DNA of 64,000 nucleotides from an uncultured Sphingomonas sp. (GCF_937871615.1 NZ_CALMPA010000021.1:124001-188000); one strand, 5' to 3'; counted from the stretch's first letter, positions 47,596 to 55,864 are shown. Translations and numbers: made by a program. Notes: generated from the letters alone by a model not told the origin.

Positions 47596-48375
47596 ATGCG
47601 CAACGACGAAGGCACCCCGATCTGGTTCGAGCTGAGCACCGCCGATCCGGACAAGGCACAGCAATTCTACGCGGGCGTCGCGGGCTGGAACGTCACCACC
47701 TCGCCGATGCCGGAACATGGCGGTTATCGCATCGCCAACGCCGGAGACGGGGCCGGCGTCGGCGGGCTGATGAAGCCGCCGCCGGGGATGGGATCGGCCA
47801 GCGGCTGGGCGATCTATTTCGCCACCGGCGATGTCGATTCCGCTGCGGCGCGGGTGCGGGAACTGGGCGGCGCGGTGCATTTCGGGCCGATGGATATCCC
47901 GCATATCGGGCGCTTCGCTGCGGTCGCCGATCCGCAGGGCGTGGGCTTCATGCTGATGACCGGGAGCAGCCCCGAACCGTCGCTGGCGTTCGCGCCCGCG
48001 CCCGGCGCACCCGGCCATGCGGTATGGATCGAACTCGCCACCCCCGATCCGGATGGCGCCTTCGCTTTCTACGGCAAGCTGTTCGGCTGGGAGAAGGCCG
48101 GGGCGATGCCGATGGGCGAGATGGGCGACTATGCCTTTATCGGCAAAGGCGCGGATTTCCGCCCCGGCGCGGTTATGCCCGGCGGCGGGGGCGGCGCGCC
48201 CGCGCGGTGGAACTGGTATATCAACGTGCCCGATATCGACGCCGCGATCGCCAGGGCGCAGGCGCGTGGCGGCGCGTTGCTCAACGGCCCGAGCGAGATT
48301 CCCGGCGGCGATCATGCCGCCACCATCACCGATCCAGAGGGCTTCGTGGTCGGGCTGGTCGGCCCGCGCAAATAA
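47596..48375 (+). CDS. VOC-family protein with two glyoxalase-like domains
   Basis: 259 residues with two VOC modules. The first starts IWFELSTADPDKAQQFYAGVAGW and ends RFAAVADPQGVGFMLM. The second starts AVWIELATPDPDGAFAFYGKLFGWEKAG and ends ATITDPEGFVVGLVGP. The arrangement is like the 27-kDa antigen/CFP30B type of actinobacteria. The metal-ligand positions are occupied mainly by polar residues, so catalytic metal binding is uncertain. Third enzyme-like gene of the cassette. Confidence 0.85.
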   Translation: MRNDEGTPIWFELSTADPDKAQQFYAGVAGWNVTTSPMPEHGGYRIANAGDGAGVGGLMKPPPGMGSASGWAIYFATGDVDSAAARVRELGGAVHFGPMDIPHIGRFAAVADPQGVGFMLMTGSSPEPSLAFAPAPGAPGHAVWIELATPDPDGAFAFYGKLFGWEKAGAMPMGEMGDYAFIGKGADFRPGAVMPGGGGGAPARWNWYINVPDIDAAIARAQARGGALLNGPSEIPGGDHAATITDPEGFVVGLVGPRK

Positions 48376-48389
48376 CCGGGAGAGCGACG

Positions 48390-48884
48390 ATGCTGAAGAT
48401 GCGCACCTGCCTGTGGTTCGATCATGGCGAAGCGCGCAAGGCGGCGGAATTCTACGCCCGCACCTTCCCCGACAGCCATGTCGAAACCACGAACAAGGCG
48501 CCGTCCGATTATCCCGGCGGCGCGGCGGGCAACGAAATCACCGTGTTGTTCACCTTGCTCGGCCAGCCGTTCATGGGGCTGAACGGCGGCCCGAACTTCA
48601 CCCCCAATGAAGCGGTCAGCTTCCAGGTCTATACCGACACGCAGGCGGAAACCGATCGTTACTGGGATGCGATCGTCGGCAACGGCGGCGCGGAGAGCCA
48701 GTGCGGCTGGTGCAGGGATCGCTGGGGCTATTCGTGGCAGATCACCCCGCGCGTGCTGATGGACGGGATCAGCGATCCCGATCCGGCGGTGGCGAAGCGC
48801 GTGTTCGAGGCGATGATGACGATGGGCAGGATCGACATCGCCACGATCGAGCGCGCGCGCCGCGGCGAGGAAATATCGGCATGA
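48390..48884 (+). CDS. PhnB-like VOC protein
   Basis: 164 residues from ATG 48390 with GGGAGAGCG upstream. It matches the 3-demethylubiquinone-9 3-methyltransferase (PhnB-like) group: MRTCLWFDHGEARKAAEFYARTFPDSHV, GQPFMGLNGGPNFTPNEAVSFQV, and CGWCRDRWGYSWQITPRVLMDGISDPDPA. The name is historical, and these proteins are not known methyltransferases. A four-base overlap with the next gene. Confidence 0.85.
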   Translation: MLKMRTCLWFDHGEARKAAEFYARTFPDSHVETTNKAPSDYPGGAAGNEITVLFTLLGQPFMGLNGGPNFTPNEAVSFQVYTDTQAETDRYWDAIVGNGGAESQCGWCRDRWGYSWQITPRVLMDGISDPDPAVAKRVFEAMMTMGRIDIATIERARRGEEISA

Positions 48885-49363
48885 GCGCCGTGAACGAGGA
48901 ACTGGCGATCGAGCGCATCATTGATGCCCCGCGCGCGGCGGTGTGGCGCGCGATGACCGACCATATCATCGAATGGTGGTGCCCGCGCCCGTGGTCGACC
49001 AGGATCGTCGCCCTGGACTGGCGCTCCGGCGGGCGATTTTCGCTCGCGATGCACGGGCCTGATGGCGAAGTGCACGGCGGCGACGGCATGTTGCTGGAGG
49101 TGGTGCCCGGCGAGCGGATCGTCTTCACCAACGCGCTGGGCGAAGGCTGGGTGCCGCAGGCCGCGCAGCCGGTCGCCATCGTCGGGATGTTCACGCTGGC
49201 CGACGCACCGGACGGTCGAACCGCCTATCGTGCCAGCGCGCGCCACTGGAGCGCCGCCGACATGAATGCGCATGACGCGATGGGCTTCGCGGCGGGCTGG
49301 GGCGTGTGCGCCGAGCAGCTTGGCGAAGTCGCGCGGCGCGTGGCGGAAACCGCCGATGCGTAG
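48881..49363 (+). CDS. SRPBCC (START/AHSA1-like) domain protein
   Basis: 160-residue helix-grip protein with ELAIERIIDAPRAAVWRAMTDHIIEWWCPRPW at the start, GGRFSLAMHGPDGEVHGGDGMLLEVVPGERIVFTNAL in the sheet and HDAMGFAAGWGVCAEQLGEV as the final helix. This is the AHSA1-like branch, which binds small hydrophobic ligands. Overlaps its upstream neighbour by four bases and the next gene by eight. Confidence 0.87.
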   Translation: MSAVNEELAIERIIDAPRAAVWRAMTDHIIEWWCPRPWSTRIVALDWRSGGRFSLAMHGPDGEVHGGDGMLLEVVPGERIVFTNALGEGWVPQAAQPVAIVGMFTLADAPDGRTAYRASARHWSAADMNAHDAMGFAAGWGVCAEQLGEVARRVAETADA

Positions 49364-50015
49364 GATCATCGGCGGGGTGTTCCAGTCGCTCGACGGCGTG
49401 ATGCAGGCGCCGGGCGGGCCGCGCGAGGACTGGACCGGCGGCTTCACGCTCGGCGGATGGACCGCGACGTTCTGGGATCCGGCGACGGAGGAGGCGATGG
49501 GCGGGCTGTTCGGCGCGCCGTTCGATCTGCTGCTCGGGCGCAAGACGTGGGAGATTTTCGCCGCGCACTGGCCCTATGTCGGCGCGGACGATCCGATCGG
49601 CGCCCTGTTCAACCGCGTCGCGAAATATGTCGTCACGCATGGGCGCGATCCGCTCGACTGGCAGAACAGTCATCGTGTCGGCTCGATCGCGGAGATCGCG
49701 CGGATCAAGGCGGGCGACGGCCCCGATCTGCTGATTCAGGGCAGCAGCACGCTCTATCCCGCGCTGTTCGCCGCCGGGCTGGTCGATCGGTTGCTGGTGA
49801 TGACCTTCCCGGTCGTGCTCGGCTCGGGCAAGCGGCTGTTCGGCGCGGGCACGCCGCCATTCGCGCTCCGGCTGGTCGAGCATCGCGCCGCGGCCACCGG
49901 CGTGACATTCGCGACCTACGAACCGGCGGGCGCGGTGCCGATCGGCGATTTCCAGCTCGCCCGCCCAAGCGAGCGCGAACAGGCGCGGCAGGAACGGATG
50001 AAGCGCGAGGGGTGA
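49356..50015 (+). CDS. Dihydrofolate reductase-family (RibD C-terminal-like) protein
   Basis: 219 residues from ATG 49356 (MRRIIGGVFQSLDGVMQAPGG). It shows the YyaP/DHFR-like pattern: GVFQSLDGVMQAPGGPREDW, FDLLLGRKTWEIFAAHWPY, LLIQGSSTLYPALFAAGLVDRLLVMTFPVVLGSGKRLFG. Proteins of this group use NADPH but are not essential folate reductases. Last gene of the cassette; only ten bases separate its stop from that of the convergent J-domain gene. Confidence 0.86.
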   Translation: MRRIIGGVFQSLDGVMQAPGGPREDWTGGFTLGGWTATFWDPATEEAMGGLFGAPFDLLLGRKTWEIFAAHWPYVGADDPIGALFNRVAKYVVTHGRDPLDWQNSHRVGSIAEIARIKAGDGPDLLIQGSSTLYPALFAAGLVDRLLVMTFPVVLGSGKRLFGAGTPPFALRLVEHRAAATGVTFATYEPAGAVPIGDFQLARPSEREQARQERMKREG

Positions 50016-50025
50016 AGCCCCGCCG

Positions 50026-50616
50026 TCACGCGAAGGCGGGCGCCTGCCGCAATTGCTGATAGGCGGCGATCACCTTCGCCAGCGTAGCTTCGTGCGCGCG
50101 ATCCCCGCCGTTGCGATCGGGGTGATAACGCCGCACCAGCTCCGAATAACGGCGGCGCAGCGCGTGGCGATCGGCGTCCGGCTCCAGCCCCAACACCTTC
50201 AGGCTGGCACGATCCTGCCCCGAGAGCGGCTTGCCATCCTTGCGCTCGGGCGCAACCTCGCGCCGGAAACGCGCGCTGATCGCGTCGAGCGGATCGGCGA
50301 AATCGGCCCAGCGCGGGCCGGGATCGGTGCCCGCGCGCGCGAAGGCGCGGGTCTCGCGCTCCCACCCCGCCATCGGGCTTTGCGCGGCGTGAATCTCGTC
50401 GGCGGTCATGCCCTCGAAATAATTATAGCCGGCGTTGAACGCGCGGACGTGATCGAGGCAGAACCAGCGGAAGGCGGGCGGGCCGTCCCCGCGCGCGCCT
50501 TCGAGCGGCGGCGCACGGAATTCGCCCGGTGCCGCGCATCCCGATGCGGCGCAGGGGCGATCCCCCGCGATCCGACCGTGAAAGCGCGTATTCGGCCGCT
50601 CTTTCCTGTCGCTCAC
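50026..50616 (-). CDS. J-domain (DnaJ-like) protein
   Basis: 196 residues from GTG. The J-domain is at the C-terminus (LKVLGLEPDADRHALRRRYSELVRRYHPDRNGGDRAHEATLAKVIAAYQQLRQ), with HPD near residue 171. The N-terminal part holds a segment with CAASGCAAPGEF and WFCLDHVRAFNAGYNYFEGM, which may bind metal through cysteines and histidine. It is divergent from bolA. In many Alphaproteobacteria this gene is followed by cobS and cobT; here an unrelated cassette intervenes. Confidence 0.88.
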   Translation of the reverse strand: MSDRKERPNTRFHGRIAGDRPCAASGCAAPGEFRAPPLEGARGDGPPAFRWFCLDHVRAFNAGYNYFEGMTADEIHAAQSPMAGWERETRAFARAGTDPGPRWADFADPLDAISARFRREVAPERKDGKPLSGQDRASLKVLGLEPDADRHALRRRYSELVRRYHPDRNGGDRAHEATLAKVIAAYQQLRQAPAFA

Positions 50617-50659
50617 CCTATTGCACGCCTTTCCCGCAAAAGCCCGTTATATAGGCACG

Positions 50660-50950
50660 ATGACCGATATCGCCACCGGCCCAATTGCCACGGAAATCGC
50701 CGCCCGGCTCACCGCCGCGCTCGCCCCCATTCGCCTCGACGTGCTCAACGAAAGCGCGCAGCATCGCGGCCATATGGGTGACGACGGATCGGGCGAAAGC
50801 CACTTTCGCGTCGTCGTTGAAAGCGCCGCCTTCACCGGCCAGTCGCGCGTGCAGCGCCAGCGGCTGGTCAATCAGGCGCTCGCCGATCTGCTGCGCGATC
50901 ATGTCCATGCGCTGGCGATCCGCGCGATCGCGCCGGGCGAGGCCGTGTGA
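50660..50950 (+). CDS. bolA: BolA-family protein
   Basis: 96-residue BolA/YrbA protein from ATG 50660. Core: LDVLNESAQHRGHMGDDGSGESHFRVVVESAAFTGQSRVQRQRLVNQALADLL. The conserved invariant His is in SHFRVVV. BolA partners with monothiol glutaredoxins in iron-sulfur cluster handling and stress morphology. Whether this is BolA or IbaG type is not decidable by eye, so the symbol is tentative. It overlaps the NUDIX gene by four bases. Confidence 0.88.
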   Translation: MTDIATGPIATEIAARLTAALAPIRLDVLNESAQHRGHMGDDGSGESHFRVVVESAAFTGQSRVQRQRLVNQALADLLRDHVHALAIRAIAPGEAV

Positions 50951-51393
50951 AGGCGAAGCGCCCCGCCGCGCGCATCCTGCTCGTCGATGGGCAGGCGCGC
51001 GTGCTGCTGTTCCGTTTCGACACCGGCGATGAACGCGCGCCCTTCTGGTGCACACCCGGCGGCGCGCTCGACGCGGGCGAGAGCTACGCCGCCGCCGCGC
51101 GGCGCGAGTTGCTGGAGGAAACCGGAATCCATGCCGATCCGGGGCCGGAAGTGGCGCAGCGCACGGTGGAATTCCTCACCATCGAGCGTGTCGCGGTGAT
51201 CGCCGACGAACGCTGGTTCCGCGTCGATATCGCGGGCGGGGATGTCGATTCGTCGCGCCACACCGCGCTTGAGCGACGGGTGATGACCGAATGGCGCTGG
51301 TTCGCGCGTGACGAGATCGCCGGCTGGCCCGAAACCATCTATCCTGCGGACCTTGCCGCGATGCTGGAGGCGACCGATCGTGTTCAGTCCTGA
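50947..51393 (+). CDS. NUDIX hydrolase
   Basis: 148-residue protein from a GTG that overlaps the bolA stop. The Nudix box GGALDAGESYAAAARRELLEETG (GX5EX7REUXEEXG) lies near residues 38-60, preceded by PFWCTPGG. Probable substrates are nucleoside diphosphates linked to another moiety, but the identity is not predictable. It overlaps the pirin gene by 14 bases. Confidence 0.88.
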   Translation: MKAKRPAARILLVDGQARVLLFRFDTGDERAPFWCTPGGALDAGESYAAAARRELLEETGIHADPGPEVAQRTVEFLTIERVAVIADERWFRVDIAGGDVDSSRHTALERRVMTEWRWFARDEIAGWPETIYPADLAAMLEATDRVQS

Positions 51394-52282
51394 CGATCTG
51401 ATCGAACAGACATTGCTGCCGACAAGCCATGATCTCGGTGGCTTCAGGGTGCATCGCACATTGCCGCAGCGCGCGCGGACGATGGTGGGGCCGTTCCTGT
51501 TCTTCGATCAGATGGGGCCGGCGCACCTGCCGCCGGGCGGCGGGATCGACGTGCGCCCGCATCCGCATATCGGGCTTTCCACCGTCACCTATCTGTTCGA
51601 AGGCGCGATCGAGCATCGCGATTCGCTGGGCAATGACGTTCGGATCGAGCCGGGCGCGGTCAATCTGATGACCGCCGGGCACGGCATCGTCCATTCGGAA
51701 CGCTCCCCCGCCGATGTGCGCGCCGGCGGCCCGGCGCTGTCCGGTATCCAGACGTGGCTCGCGCTCCCCGATGGCCGCGAGGAGATCGCCCCCGCGTTCG
51801 AGCATATCGAGGCGCGCGCGCTGCCGCAGCTTGATGCGCGCGGCGCCCGCGCGCGCATCGTGATGGGCGAATTATGGGGGGCCGCCGCGCCGACCACCAC
51901 CTATAGCGGCACGATCTACGCCGATATCGCGCTCGACGCAGGCGGCGCGATCCCGATCGACGCCGGTGCGGACGAGCGCGCGATCTACCTCGTCGCGGGC
52001 GATGCGACGCTGGAGGGCACGCCGCTGGAGCAGCAGCGCCTCTACGTGCTGCGCCCCGGCGTGGCGGCGACGCTGCGCTCGACCGGCGGCGCACGCGCGA
52101 TGCTCGCCGGCGGCGCGGCCTTCGCCACCCCGCGCCATGTGTGGTGGAATTTCGTCAGCTCCTCGCGCGATCGGATCGAGGAAGCGAAACGCGCCTGGAT
52201 GGCGGGCGAATTCCCGCGCGTGATCGGCGACGAAAAGGAATGGATTCCGATACCGGGGCAGCCGCTGACGCGGAGTGAGTGA
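51380..52282 (+). CDS. Pirin-family cupin protein
   Basis: 300 residues from GTG 51380, preceded inside the NUDIX end by ACCGATC without a strong site. N-terminal cupin: GPFLFFDQMGPAHLPPGGGIDVRPHPHIGLSTVTYLFEGAIEHRDSLGN has the metal-binding HxH and Glu/His. The C-terminal half holds a second cupin without clear ligands. Bacterial pirins may act as quercetinase-like or redox-responsive regulators. The gene closes the bolA-NUDIX-pirin unit. Confidence 0.88.
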   Translation: MFSPDDLIEQTLLPTSHDLGGFRVHRTLPQRARTMVGPFLFFDQMGPAHLPPGGGIDVRPHPHIGLSTVTYLFEGAIEHRDSLGNDVRIEPGAVNLMTAGHGIVHSERSPADVRAGGPALSGIQTWLALPDGREEIAPAFEHIEARALPQLDARGARARIVMGELWGAAAPTTTYSGTIYADIALDAGGAIPIDAGADERAIYLVAGDATLEGTPLEQQRLYVLRPGVAATLRSTGGARAMLAGGAAFATPRHVWWNFVSSSRDRIEEAKRAWMAGEFPRVIGDEKEWIPIPGQPLTRSE

Positions 52283-52420
52283 GCGGGAGGGTTGAGTGTC
52301 GCGGTGGTGCGCTCCGAGCTGACCTCGCTATTGGGCGGATTGCGGCGCAGCTGGCGACCTTGTGTCTGACCCGACCACAGCCCAACTGTTGCCGCTCGCC
52401 GACGGCGGTAATTTGCGCCC

Positions 52421-52609
52421 ATGGGTAAGCGCAGCGGCATCATGGATCATGAAGAAGGATTGGCCAAACTGAGTTTGGCAGATCTAGATCGGGAAATCTC
52501 GTGATGCCGTATGCGCTTCGGAATTGCCGCCAACTCTCGGCAGCGCAAAAAGTTTGAGAACTGCATCCGCTGGCTAGAGAACTATCGAGAGCGACGCAGC
52601 GCCGAATGA
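52421..52609 (+). pseudogene. Small gene with an in-frame TGA
   Basis: From ATG 52421 a 62-codon frame reads MGKRSGIMDHEEGLAKLSLA..., is cut by TGA at 52502-52504 (codon 28), and then goes on in the same frame with CRMRFGIAANSRQRKKFENC, ending at 52609 (RRSAE). The two halves fit one small helical protein, and a CGA to TGA change is enough to explain the stop. ATG 52511 could restart the second half. The surrounding 52283-52703 stretch is otherwise without a recognisable gene and appears decayed. Confidence 0.55.
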
Positions 52610-52703
52610 GGAGCCCGACAGCTACCGCCGCGCCTGTTGTCGTTCGGAGCCGAGCCCGCGCTTCCCGATTGCAGACGACTGTTCAGTAGTGCACTTTTCC
52701 GAT

Positions 52704-53123
52704 ATGAACAGCCCGTCGAGCGTAGTTGCCCACCGCTGCATCGGATTAGCCTTGGTCGCAGCAACAACGCTCGGGTCATGCAACTCGACGTCCCTGCGCC
52801 TTCCGTCGTGTTGGCAAGCAAGTGACCTGAAACAAGGTTCAAGGTTTCACGGGACGGTCCTCGTCTTCGCTGGCTACGACGCCCGCCCTAGCATGTTCCC
52901 CGTTTCATGCGATGGTGGCGTTGGTGCCGATCTGCCAGCAGATTTCATCTTGCCTGCGACCGAAGGAAAGCCGCTCAGCGAGCCACCAGAGCGGCGTTTC
53001 TTCCAGGCGGAGGTTTCTGGAAAAGTGATCGGCGTAGTACTTGGTAGGCCGAGTGTTCAACTTGGGCGGATCACTCACGTGAAACGAACAAAACCTAGCT
53101 GGCTTCACCCGAACGGTCGCTAA
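52704..53123 (+). CDS. Hypothetical lipoprotein
   Basis: 139 residues from ATG 52704. The N-terminus is a lipoprotein signal (VAHRCIGLALVAATTLGSC), with the lipobox cysteine at about residue 26. The mature part, with RFHGTVLVFAGYDARPSMFPVSCDGG, has a strand-rich look but no family I recognise. Codon use is less GC-biased than in neighbours, consistent with recent acquisition or relaxed selection. GTG 52689 is in frame upstream. Confidence 0.6.
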   Translation: MNSPSSVVAHRCIGLALVAATTLGSCNSTSLRLPSCWQASDLKQGSRFHGTVLVFAGYDARPSMFPVSCDGGVGADLPADFILPATEGKPLSEPPERRFFQAEVSGKVIGVVLGRPSVQLGRITHVKRTKPSWLHPNGR

Positions 53124-53178
53124 TCGAGCTTGAGCGCCCGTACCTGCCCGATCACCGCAAACCGCCCGATCCCGCGCC

Positions 53179-54000
53179 TCAATGATGCTCGTGCCCATCC
53201 CCATGCGCCGCCCCATGCAGCGCCTCCAGCACATCATCCGTGCGCGCCGGATCGCCGATCGCCAGCACCTGCCCGATGCTCGCGGCGCTCAGCGGATCGC
53301 CGTGCCAGTCGCACATCCGCCCGCCAGCGCCCTCCACCACCGGCACCAGCGCGGCGAAGTCGTAGAGCGCCAGCCCCGCCTCGCACACCAGATCGAGTTG
53401 CCCCGCCGCGACCAGCCCGTAATTGTAGCAATCGCCGCCATAGACCGGCCCCTGCCGCGTGTGGCCGCCCGATACCTTGGCGACGAGCGCGAGGAAGCCG
53501 TCCGCCTCCTCCCCGGCGAAGCAATGCGGGCTGGTGGTGGCGAGCAATGCGCCCTCCAGTTGCGCGCAGGCCCGCGTGCGAATCCCGCGCCCGTTGAGCG
53601 TGGTCGGCCGCCCCGCCGCGCCGAGCCAGCGTTCGCGCTGCACCGGCTGGTCGATGATGCCGAGGATCGGCCAGCCATCCTCGACCAGCGCGATCAGCGT
53701 GCCGAAGATCGCACGCCCCACGGTGAAGCTGCGGGTGCCGTCGATCGGATCGAGCACCCATTGGCGCCCCGTCACGCCTTGCTTCACGCCATATTCCTCG
53801 CCGACGATCCCGTCGCCGGAGCGTTCGGCATCGAGGATGCGGCGCATCGCGGCCTCCGCCGCGCGATCGGCGAGCGTGACGGGGGAATGATCCTCCTTGA
53901 TCTGGGCGCCATGCTCGGCGCGGAAATAGGGGCGGATCGCGGCGCCCGCCGCATCAGCGAGGCGGAGCGCAAGGTCGATATCGGCTTGGCGGATCGGCAT
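53179..54000 (-). CDS. Inositol monophosphatase-family phosphatase (histidinol-phosphatase type)
   Basis: 273 residues. The Mg-binding triplet of the superfamily is present: GEEYG (Glu pair near residue 68), WVLDPIDGTRSF (DPIDGT near residue 84-89) and the final Asp in YDFAALVPVVEGAGG. The wording is closest to HisN-type histidinol-phosphatases or inositol phosphatases, which cannot be separated by eye. The C-terminus is an unusual His-rich tail (ALHGAAHGDGHEHH) that may bind metal. Divergent from the peroxiredoxin gene. Confidence 0.85.
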   Translation of the reverse strand: MPIRQADIDLALRLADAAGAAIRPYFRAEHGAQIKEDHSPVTLADRAAEAAMRRILDAERSGDGIVGEEYGVKQGVTGRQWVLDPIDGTRSFTVGRAIFGTLIALVEDGWPILGIIDQPVQRERWLGAAGRPTTLNGRGIRTRACAQLEGALLATTSPHCFAGEEADGFLALVAKVSGGHTRQGPVYGGDCYNYGLVAAGQLDLVCEAGLALYDFAALVPVVEGAGGRMCDWHGDPLSAASIGQVLAIGDPARTDDVLEALHGAAHGDGHEHH

Positions 54001-54064
54001 CCGGCGCGCCTATCGCAACCGGCGCGATCGCGCTAGGATCACGCGGTTCGCCAGGAGATTTCCC

Positions 54065-54604
54065 ATGCGCCTGCTCCCCCTGATCGCCACCGTCGCCGCC
54101 GTCGCGATCGCCGCCCCCGCCGCCGCCACGCTCGCCCCCGGCGCCACCGCCCCCGATTTCACCACGCGCGGCGCGATCGCGGGCAAGGTCGTGCCGATCA
54201 GCCTGGCGGAAAAGCTGCGCCACGGGCCGGTGGTGCTCTATTTCTTCCCCGCCGCCTTCACGCCGGGCTGCAATGCGGAGGCGCGCGCCTTCGCCGAGAA
54301 TATCGACGCCTTCCGCAAGGCGGGCGCGACGGTGCTCGGCATGTCCGCCGACACGGTGGAGGATTTGCAGAAATTCTCGTCGAGCGAATGCGCCGGCAAG
54401 TTCGCGGTGGCGAGCGCGGGGCCGGGCGTCATCAAAGCCTATGATGTGTCGCTGCCGCGCGCAATCAATGGTCGCCAGATTACCAACCGGACGAGTTATG
54501 TGATCGACCGCGACGGAAAGATCGTCTTCGTTCACAGCGACATGAGCCCGGCGGGCCATATCTCCTCCACGCTGGAGGCGGTGCGGAAACTTAACGAGCG
54601 CTAA
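54065..54604 (+). CDS. Exported peroxiredoxin (AhpC/BCP-type)
   Basis: 179 residues. Signal peptide MRLLPLIATVAAVAIAAPAAA directs it to the periplasm. Catalytic motif FPAAFTPGCNAEARAFAE has the peroxidatic Cys near residue 69; a second Cys in SSSECAGKF may be the resolving residue. The C-terminal part has TSYVIDRDGKIVFVHSDMSP. It probably reduces peroxides in the envelope, with thioredoxin-like donors unknown. GGAGATTTCCC precedes the ATG. Confidence 0.87.
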   Translation: MRLLPLIATVAAVAIAAPAAATLAPGATAPDFTTRGAIAGKVVPISLAEKLRHGPVVLYFFPAAFTPGCNAEARAFAENIDAFRKAGATVLGMSADTVEDLQKFSSSECAGKFAVASAGPGVIKAYDVSLPRAINGRQITNRTSYVIDRDGKIVFVHSDMSPAGHISSTLEAVRKLNER

Positions 54605-54704
54605 TTTCTGGTCACCAGTTCTTAGCGCTTTTCCGATATCGCCCCGCGATCAAGGCGTGTCCCGGCAGGAAGCGGGGCCAAGGCGCGTTCAAGGGGATCA
54701 TATT

Positions 54705-55781
54705 GTGGAGTTCATTGCTGCGCGACAGGTACAGGACGGCAGCACGCCGCTTGGTCTGTTCGAGCGGATCGGCCTGTTCCTGGCCGAACACCATCTAAGC
54801 CCCGAGCCTGCGCATTATTCATTTTCATATCACGTGCTTAGCGATCCAGACGGCGATCTGGCGCGGGCCGTGACGGCGTTGACGGAAGGCGGCGTGCGGC
54901 TATCACGCGCCGATATCGTATCGCTGGGCGGGGAGGCGATCACCGGCCCGGCGGTGGAATGGGGGCCTGATCTTCCGCGAGTCGCGCCACCGGTCGATCA
55001 GCCCGATCCGGTCGCGCTGATCGCCAAGACGCAGGAGCAGGTCGATGGCTTCGCCGATACGGTGCGCGCGATCCATGTCGAGACGAGCGGCTTTGGCCGG
55101 GATATCGCGGCCAGCGCGGCGGCGATGCGCCATGATACGCTCGGCGAAGGGATAGACGAGATCGCGCGGCTGACCGGCGCGATGCTCGAGCGCGTCCGCC
55201 AGGTCGAGGCGCGGCTGGAGGCGGCAACCCGCGAGACCGAGGAATTGCGCCTCGCGCTCGATGTCGCGCGCGGCAATGCGCGGCGCGATCCGCTGACCGA
55301 TCTCGCCAATCGCCGCGCCTTCGATGAAGCCTATGCCGCGCTTACCCCCGGCACATCGGCGATGATCGCGCTGTGCGATGTCGATCATTTCAAGCGCGTC
55401 AACGATGATTTCGGCCATGCGGTGGGCGATCGCGTGCTCAAGACGATCGGCCAGCGGCTCGCCAGCGAATGCGAAGGCCATCTGGTCGCCCGGCTCGGCG
55501 GCGAGGAATTCGGCGTTCTGTTCGTCGGCGTGGAACTGGATCAGGCGCACCTACTGGTCGAGCGCGCGCGCAGTTCGATCGCGAGCCGGCGATTGAGGCT
55601 GCGCTCGACCGATGCGTTCATCGGCGCGGTCACCATATCCGCCGGCCTCGCGCGGGTCTTCGCCGCCGAGCGGCAGGAAGCCGGGATGGCGCGCGCCGAT
55701 GCCGCGCTCTATGCCGCCAAGCGCGGCGGGCGAAACCGCGTGGAAATTGCGCCTGAAACTGGCGCTAAACACCAAATTTAA
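54705..55781 (+). CDS. GGDEF diguanylate cyclase
   Basis: 358 residues from GTG 54705, chosen because AAGGGG lies eight bases upstream; a GTG at 54657 would add 16 residues. Residues 1-90 form an unrecognised helical sensor-like region. A coiled coil (about 100-205) leads to the GGDEF domain with DPLTDLANRRAFDEAY, CDVDHFKRVNDDFGHAVGDRVL and the active GGEEF variant LGGEEFGVLF. It should make cyclic di-GMP. The I-site RxxD is not obvious. It lies just upstream of the sigma-54-type promoter and twin small membrane peptides. Confidence 0.88.
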   Translation: MEFIAARQVQDGSTPLGLFERIGLFLAEHHLSPEPAHYSFSYHVLSDPDGDLARAVTALTEGGVRLSRADIVSLGGEAITGPAVEWGPDLPRVAPPVDQPDPVALIAKTQEQVDGFADTVRAIHVETSGFGRDIAASAAAMRHDTLGEGIDEIARLTGAMLERVRQVEARLEAATRETEELRLALDVARGNARRDPLTDLANRRAFDEAYAALTPGTSAMIALCDVDHFKRVNDDFGHAVGDRVLKTIGQRLASECEGHLVARLGGEEFGVLFVGVELDQAHLLVERARSSIASRRLRLRSTDAFIGAVTISAGLARVFAAERQEAGMARADAALYAAKRGGRNRVEIAPETGAKHQI

Positions 55782-55848
55782 GCGGCGTTTTTTGCCAAAC
55801 TGCCCGCCACTGGCGGTTAAGCCACTGATTTGGCGTAACCAAAAAAAC

Positions 55849-55864
55849 TGGCACGGCTCGTGCA
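55849..55864 (+). promoter_or_regulatory. Sigma-54-type (-24/-12) promoter
   Basis: TGGCACG at 55849-55855, four bases, then GTGCA at 55860-55864. The essential GG and GC doublets are ten bases apart, and only one base departs from the TGGCACG-N4-TTGCA consensus. Upstream sit inverted repeats CCGCC/GGCGG (55804-55816) and GCCAAA/TTTGGC (55794-55834), possible enhancer-protein sites. Expected transcript start near 55876, about 43 bases before the first small gene. Confidence 0.65.

Noticed and set aside
52502-52504. TGA read as selenocysteine in the interrupted small gene
   Set aside because: No selenocysteine insertion hairpin is evident just after it and the product has no redox motif; a point mutation is simpler.
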